Below, in pieces: positions 26,614-28,272 of a stretch of 28,272 nt of DNA. Position 1 is the first letter of the stretch. The number at the start of each line of letters is the position of its first letter. The stretch comes from JBGPIT01 sp041485125 (GTDB lineage: Bacteria > Desulfobacterota > Binatia > UTPRO1): positions 1 to 28,272 of the forward strand of contig JBGPIT010000015.1 in assembly GCA_041485125.1 (NCBI GenBank), given 5' to 3'. Made by a program: the position numbers and the translations under genes. Below the pieces are notes generated by a model. That model was not told the DNA's origin and made no database searches. It saw only the letters and a program-made list of their open reading frames with translations.

Positions 26614-26629
26614 TGGATTCGAGATTGCT
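26614..26629 (+). promoter_or_regulatory. Putative sigma-54 promoter for alpha/beta family copy C
   Basis: TGGATTCGAGATTGCT has TGG at the -24 element and TTGCT at the -12 element, with GG (26615-26616) and GC (26627-26628) 10 bp apart; the middle of the -24 element does not match. The predicted start near 26640 is about 26 bp before the GTG 26666, with a GGAG site between them. Confidence 0.38.
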
Positions 26630-26665
26630 CAGACACCGACACTGCCGAGGGCGGAGAGTATTGGA

Positions 26666-26929
26666 GTGCCAACAGCCCAGTACTATGCAGTAATTCACAC
26701 TGGGAACTCCGACAAAGGCACACCCGCCTATACCGTCTGGGGCCCGGCCACCCCATACGCCATTGATCAGCTATGCGTTGCCGTAGAAAATGCGTGTAGC
26801 TCTGGTCACGTACTGGTCCGGTTGGATGTGACACTCGCCGGGGCTGGTAAAGACACCATCGCCAGGGATCTCGTACGGAAAGTCGCGCAACTTCACTGTA
26901 GTCCGTCAATTCATCTGGCGGTGAGATAA
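26666..26929 (+). CDS. Small alpha/beta protein, family copy C
   Basis: An 87-aa unrecognised protein. GTG 26666 is preferred, with GGAG at 26653-26656; the open frame runs back to 26420 but would overlap the TPR gene. It is strongly similar to the protein at 19316-19570: QYYAVIHTGNSDKGTPAY aligns with MYHAVIKTSESNLGVAPY, then VWG.ATP.AI..LC.A, then V.L.V...G.GKD.I...L. Secondary structure appears to be beta, alpha, beta, alpha, beta. The conserved VWGxATP and GxGKD motifs could form a ligand or partner site. It follows the TPR gene by 92 bp. Confidence 0.72.
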   Translation: MPTAQYYAVIHTGNSDKGTPAYTVWGPATPYAIDQLCVAVENACSSGHVLVRLDVTLAGAGKDTIARDLVRKVAQLHCSPSIHLAVR

Positions 26930-26951
26930 CATCGCATGTCGTCGCTAGCCG

Positions 26952-27257
26952 ATGAGTACCTGCACAAAGCATGCTGGCAGCGCCCGTGAATCGAGCACAC
27001 AACGAGCACAAACGTTGACACACTGCCGACTGGCAGGACTTGTCATGCTGTTCGCCACGGCCGTACTGGTTCCAGGCGAGCAACGGTACGTATTCGGGAA
27101 GCCAATCACCGAAGGGACATTTGTTCTCGATACTAAAACAGGTCGCGTATGGCGTTACGACAGGCGAGACGATGCATGGTACGTGTATGATCTTGAAGCG
27201 TTACACCCGAACGGGCAGAGAACACCGGATGCAGCGCACAGCACCAAAGGTAATTGA
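26952..27257 (+). CDS. Small exported or membrane-tethered protein of unknown function
   Basis: 101 aa from ATG 26952, with no SD; ATG 27045 has AGGA six bases upstream but would cut the hydrophobic stretch. Residues about 26-42 (RLAGLVMLFATAVLVPG) form one hydrophobic segment, probably a signal peptide or anchor. The remainder contains GTFVLDTKTGRVWRYDRRDD, a motif common in small exported proteins of unknown function in which a beta hairpin displays the phrase LDTxTGxxWRY. The tail is polar. It is the last gene of the lower-GC segment; 27258-27480 shows no gene. Confidence 0.6.
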   Translation: MSTCTKHAGSARESSTQRAQTLTHCRLAGLVMLFATAVLVPGEQRYVFGKPITEGTFVLDTKTGRVWRYDRRDDAWYVYDLEALHPNGQRTPDAAHSTKGN

Positions 27258-27480
27258 AGCTTCGCGCAACGAATGGCCCCCGTGATGTGTTGCGTACTTC
27301 GATGAGATTCCGCGGCCCGTCCCTTCGACGTACCGGTCTACTGACTCAGCGGAGTCGGGGCCTCTGGCCGTTTCCTCATCGCTTCTGGCCGTTGGCTTGA
27401 AACTGACCCACGACCGCGGCGGGTGTGACACCGCGGCGTGCGTCCGCCCGCGGCGCGCTACGACGGCTCCTCGTCTCCGC

Positions 27481-28272
27481 TCATCGCCCCGGCGCATCAC
27501 GCGGTGGCGTGAGCGTGCTCCGCAGCCATGCCTGGCTCACCGCCTGGTCGACTGTCCAGAGCTCGCCCATGCCTTTCAGGGTCTCGAGCAGCTCGCCGTA
27601 CCAGTCGAGCCAGTGCGCGGCGTAGCAGTCGTGCAGGCCGAAGGCGACGAAGTCGCGAGCGCGGATCTCGTAGAGCAGGCGCGGCTCCCAGCGCTCGCGT
27701 GTGAGCTCGCCGGTGTGCAGCATCCAGTCGTCCATGTAGATGGGGACCTTCACCAATCCGTTCTCGACCTTCGGCGCCTGGCACTCGAAGGTGCGCTCGG
27801 AGCAGATGATCCACTCGAAGTTCCAGTACACGAGCGCGTAGTCGGAGAGCTCGGCGGTGATCTTGGACCGCGGCGTCCGATAGCCTTTGATCTGGAGATC
27901 GACCTCGCGAACGCGCGCCAGCTGTGAGAGATCGTCGAGGCGATGGTCGAACGAGTGGAAGGCGAGGTCGTGATCGCCGTGCGCGGCGATGATCGCCGCC
28001 TTGTCGCGGAACAGCCGGCCGAGGATGGTGTAGGTCGCACGCACGCCGTGCTCGCGCTCGATCTCGAGCATGCGCACGAGCGCGGCGCGGCACTCGGCGG
28101 GCGAGACCTCCGTGTCGACGTTCTCCTCGATGTCGTGGACGATGCAGATCACCTTGCGCGCCGGCGCGGGGTGCTCGGCGGCGCCGGCGGCGAGCCGGAC
28201 GACGTGCGCGGCATTCGGTGCCGTCGCGACGCTCCAGTACTCGGCGCGGTCGATGTTGCGCCGCTCGCACTC
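27481..28272 (-). CDS. NodB-like polysaccharide deacetylase (partial, N-terminus off the window)
   Basis: The frame is open to the right edge, so the true start lies beyond 28272; 263 residues are visible. The NodB-homology fold is indicated by CIVHDIEENVDTE with the acidic metal position, GVRATYTILGRLF, then HDLAFHSFDH with the two His ligands of the HxxxH-type metal site, then GYRTPRSKIT with the conserved Arg, and near the C-terminus FGLHDCYAAHW with the last catalytic His. Enzymes of this family remove N- or O-acetyl groups from peptidoglycan, chitin oligomers or exopolysaccharide. The motif spacing is relaxed, so the substrate is open. GC and codon use are again those of the chromosome left of 15 kb, which marks the right boundary of the accessory segment. 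Confidence 0.85.
   Translation of the reverse strand, partial: ECERRNIDRAEYWSVATAPNAAHVVRLAAGAAEHPAPARKVICIVHDIEENVDTEVSPAECRAALVRMLEIEREHGVRATYTILGRLFRDKAAIIAAHGDHDLAFHSFDHRLDDLSQLARVREVDLQIKGYRTPRSKITAELSDYALVYWNFEWIICSERTFECQAPKVENGLVKVPIYMDDWMLHTGELTRERWEPRLLYEIRARDFVAFGLHDCYAAHWLDWYGELLETLKGMGELWTVDQAVSQAWLRSTLTPPRDAPGR

Noticed and set aside
27380..27420. IS-end-like phrase CTTGAAACTGACCCACGA near the right boundary
   Set aside because: Single occurrence with no inverted partner or transposase; could be chance, so not annotated.
1..28272. CRISPR arrays, tRNA or rRNA genes
   Set aside because: No regularly spaced repeats and no tRNA cloverleaf or rRNA-like sequence were seen on either strand.

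Overview
The window is high-GC bacterial DNA encoding an MdtABC-type RND pump, a PEP carboxykinase (GTP), a CYP125-like cytochrome P450 and Cys-rich exported repeat proteins. This mixture suggests an environmental Gram-negative from the Binatota/Desulfobacterota/Myxococcota-like lineages. That placement is inference, because no rRNA or marker gene is present.

Region 1 (1-15314) looks like ordinary chromosome. A partial Cys-rich exported protein leads into a compact five-gene efflux operon on the minus strand: TetR/CecR-type regulator, MdtA-, MdtB- and MdtC-like proteins, and a NodT/OprM-like outer-membrane factor. The first three junctions are 4-bp overlaps and the last is a 14-bp overlap. 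A palindromic operator covers the GTG start of the regulator. Next come a P450, a divergent DUF7064/7065-like protein, a CPBP (CAAX-type) membrane protease, a membrane-anchored possible split-barrel protein, and a DUF882/M15 (YcbK-like) exported peptidase.

Region 2 (15370-16290) is an insertion-sequence scar. It holds an IS1-family transposase broken by at least three frameshifts and two in-frame stops, followed by two direct copies of an IS-end-like motif.

Region 3 (16307-27257) reads as an accessory island with lower GC and mixed gene quality. A spermidine-synthase-like gene sits downstream of pckG. Then comes a set of small unrecognised genes in two related clusters. Cluster 1 is an intact sigma-54 activator with an atypical receiver, then a small protein with a TYCLL motif, a small alpha/beta protein, and a pentapeptide-repeat protein. 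Cluster 2 is a broken copy of the activator, a small Cys-containing protein, a TYCLL protein joined to a CorA-like cytosolic domain, a second pentapeptide protein, a TPR protein, and another copy of the alpha/beta family. A third alpha/beta copy lies at 19316-19570. Between the clusters is an intact chimeric ORF joining an isocitrate/isopropylmalate dehydrogenase-like N-terminus to the C-terminal part of a PTS Enzyme I (PtsP-like). Several of these genes have sigma-54-like -24/-12 sites close upstream, which suggests a local RpoN regulon run by the neighbouring activator. This duplicated, apparently sigma-54-controlled gene set is the best candidate for an undescribed system here; its function cannot be read from the sequence.

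Region 4 (27481-28272) returns to high-GC chromosome with a NodB-like polysaccharide deacetylase that runs off the right edge.
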